Virus record (IMG/VR): IMGVR_UViG_3300027721_000734
Coordinates: 1 to 64,000 of that record
Direction: 5' to 3' (one strand)
Length of the DNA: 64,000 nt
From: a virus
Shown: positions 62,657-64,000 of the stretch, in pieces
Numbering within the stretch: the stretch's first letter is position 1
How the letters are laid out: every line of letters starts with the position of its first letter
Made by a program: the position numbers and the translations under genes
Notes under the pieces: generated by a model
What the model was told of the DNA's origin: nothing
The model's input: only the letters and a program-made list of their open reading frames with translations
Database searches by the model: none

Positions 62657-64000
62657 TTATTTTAATTTACCCATTAAATCTTTCATTCTAAGGAATTGAG
62701 GATTTTCATAAGTTTTTGATTCAATTAAGTTAATCGCTGAACCTGATACAGGAGCTTTTTGAATTGCTCTTTCCATCGATTCGTTCATTGGTTGACTTGT
62801 ATTAACTGAAAGTTCATCTTTAAGACTTTGATATAAATTTTTAGATTCTTTGATAGTTTCAACACCATCAAATCTTCTTAAGATATTTATTTTTTCTTGT
62901 TTTGATGTTGAGTGTTCTGTAAACAAACGAGTAGCGTAAGCTAAGTTTGAATTAAATACCGCAACTTCATTCAATTTATTTCTAAATACATTAAGTGCTT
63001 TTCTATACTCTTCATTCTTTTCTCTAAGAATTGTTAATTCATTTGATTCTGTATTTTCAAATGTTAGATTTCTGTTAGGAGTAATTCCTTTTCTTAATCC
63101 TCTACCTGATTTAGAACCATTTCCGTATGTGTGAGCAGCTTCTTTAGTTTCTACTTTTTTAACGGACGCTTTTTTAACCGGTGCTTTTTTAATGGCTTTA
63201 AATTCACCATCAAGATTTTCACCTTCTTTGTATTCAAATTTAGCTTTACCTGTTCCAACTGATTTTGGTGCTTCTTTTTTCTTCACATCAAATCCTTTTC
63301 CTTGGTTTGGTTTAGCATCGTATTTGAATTTAGGACTTCCGATTCCAGTACCTTTAGGTTTTACAGACATTTTAGATTCCATAACAGGCTCCTCTTCGTC
63401 ACCCATATCGTCATCTTCATTCATCTCTTCTTCCTCTTCTTCGTCTTCATCGTCTTGTTCGTCTTGTTCGTCCATTTCAATTTCATAAACTAATTCTTCA
63501 GACTCATCGAATTCTTCAAAATCTTCTTCATCGTCAAAACTTTCTTCTTCGTCATCAAAAGAAAATTCCTCTTCTTCGTCGTTGTCGTTTCCAAAAATTC
63601 TTTCAACAATAGATTCGATAGATTCATCTAATTCATCAAATTCTTCTGATTCATCAAATTCTTGATATTCATTATCATCTTCTTCACCTTCTGTAACAAC
63701 CATATATTCAGCATCGGTTTCGTTGTCTTTAATACTAATGTTACCAGAATCATCTTTAGTAACAACAATATTATCGTCCGGTCCCATCAATTTGAATACA
63801 CGTAAGATTTCTTCGTCATCTTTAATGTTAGTTAGGTCGATAACATCTTCATCATCTGAATCGTCATCGTCCATATCAAGGTTATCCATATCCATTTCAT
63901 CACCTTCTTCATCGTCAGACTCTTCGTCATCCATGTCAGGTAATTCCATGTCAATGTCAGTTTCAATCTCATCTTCTTCTTGTTCAGTTAGAGATTCTTT
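62657..64000 (-). CDS. Prohead core scaffold-like protein (gp22-like, N-terminus off the right edge)
   Basis: The reading frame is open to base 64000, so the gene is partial. The visible 447 residues (an internal ATG at 63949 is unlikely to be the true start) are extremely acidic (long Asp/Glu runs over about 1-215) and then basic in a middle part (KPKGTGIGSPKFKYDAKPNQ, KKAPVKKASVKKVE). The C-terminal half is helical (about 310-447: ELTILREKNEEYRKALNVFR, then FDGVETIKESKNLYQSLKDE). Position upstream of the capsid gene, high charge and helical character fit a T4 gp22-like scaffold. (L)-X-E sites (KESLTE near the edge and NLIESK at the C-terminus) suggest cleavage during head maturation. The identification is contextual. 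Confidence 0.6.
   Translation of the reverse strand, partial: KESLTEQEEDEIETDIDMELPDMDDEESDDEEGDEMDMDNLDMDDDDSDDEDVIDLTNIKDDEEILRVFKLMGPDDNIVVTKDDSGNISIKDNETDAEYMVVTEGEEDDNEYQEFDESEEFDELDESIESIVERIFGNDNDEEEEFSFDDEEESFDDEEDFEEFDESEELVYEIEMDEQDEQDDEDEEEEEEMNEDDDMGDEEEPVMESKMSVKPKGTGIGSPKFKYDAKPNQGKGFDVKKKEAPKSVGTGKAKFEYKEGENLDGEFKAIKKAPVKKASVKKVETKEAAHTYGNGSKSGRGLRKGITPNRNLTFENTESNELTILREKNEEYRKALNVFRNKLNEVAVFNSNLAYATRLFTEHSTSKQEKINILRRFDGVETIKESKNLYQSLKDELSVNTSQPMNESMERAIQKAPVSGSAINLIESKTYENPQFLRMKDLMGKLK

Overview
The window looks like part of a large, T4-like (contractile-tailed) bacteriophage genome infecting a member of the Bacteroidota. The phage assignment rests on several genes. A gp23-type major capsid protein at 60765-62624 has a T4-style propeptide. 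A very acidic scaffold-like protein lies directly upstream of it. There is also a gp5-like baseplate spike (51916-53493), a gp55-like late sigma factor (48614-49363), PhoH, dUTPase, a DnaQ-type exonuclease and many very long fibre or adhesin proteins. The host guess rests on strong AT richness, A-rich start regions without Shine-Dalgarno sequences, a TTG-N19-TATCTTTG promoter, and domains typical of Bacteroidota (FISUMP, BspA-type LRR, delta-60 and a possible SprB-like segment). No tRNA, integrase, CRISPR array or rRNA was seen. Genes are tightly packed and there is no gene-free stretch above 300 bases.

Layout. 1-974 (-): a glycosyltransferase running off the left edge. 1072-13428 (-): four giant surface or fibre proteins with Thr-Pro linkers and FISUMP or delta-60 domains. 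13508-20873 (+): a four-gene operon of multi-domain glycosyltransferases and methyltransferases, ending in a GT2-GT4-heptosyltransferase fusion. 20900-23046 (-): a GT9 heptosyltransferase-like protein, an APS-kinase-like protein and a sulfotransferase. 23188-36980 (-): a small membrane protein and a second fibre cluster (BspA-type LRR, a collagen-like/beta-roll adhesin, a C1q-like jelly roll and a large Cys-rich protein with inserted LRR). 37032-56218 (+): small morphogenesis genes, DNA metabolism genes, six more glycosyltransferase or methyltransferase genes, PhoH, the sigma factor and baseplate/structural genes. 56281-64000 (mostly -): a zincin, a putative cysteine peptidase, a lytic transglycosylase, an HNH endonuclease, the capsid protein and the scaffold.

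How the genes may work together. Ten glycosyltransferase proteins, several methyltransferase domains and a PAPS-type sulfation pair sit among fibre proteins rich in Ser, Thr, Gly and Pro. My main inference is that this is a surface-decoration system. The key enzyme is a phage-encoded member of the bacterial autotransporter heptosyltransferase (BAHT/TibC) family, fused to two other glycosyltransferases. It is encoded about 5 kb from a fibre protein that itself looks like an autotransporter adhesin. The target could be the virion fibres or the host surface, and the sequence alone cannot decide.

A second theme is capsid maturation. The capsid protein carries a T4 gp21-type (I/L)-X-E cleavage site at residue 60. 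Similar sites sit near the N-termini of the zincin, the transglycosylase, the putative Cys peptidase and a WYL-like protein, which suggests enzymes packaged in the head or processed with it. Candidate T4-like late promoter elements (the palindrome TATTTATAAATA) lie just before three structural genes.
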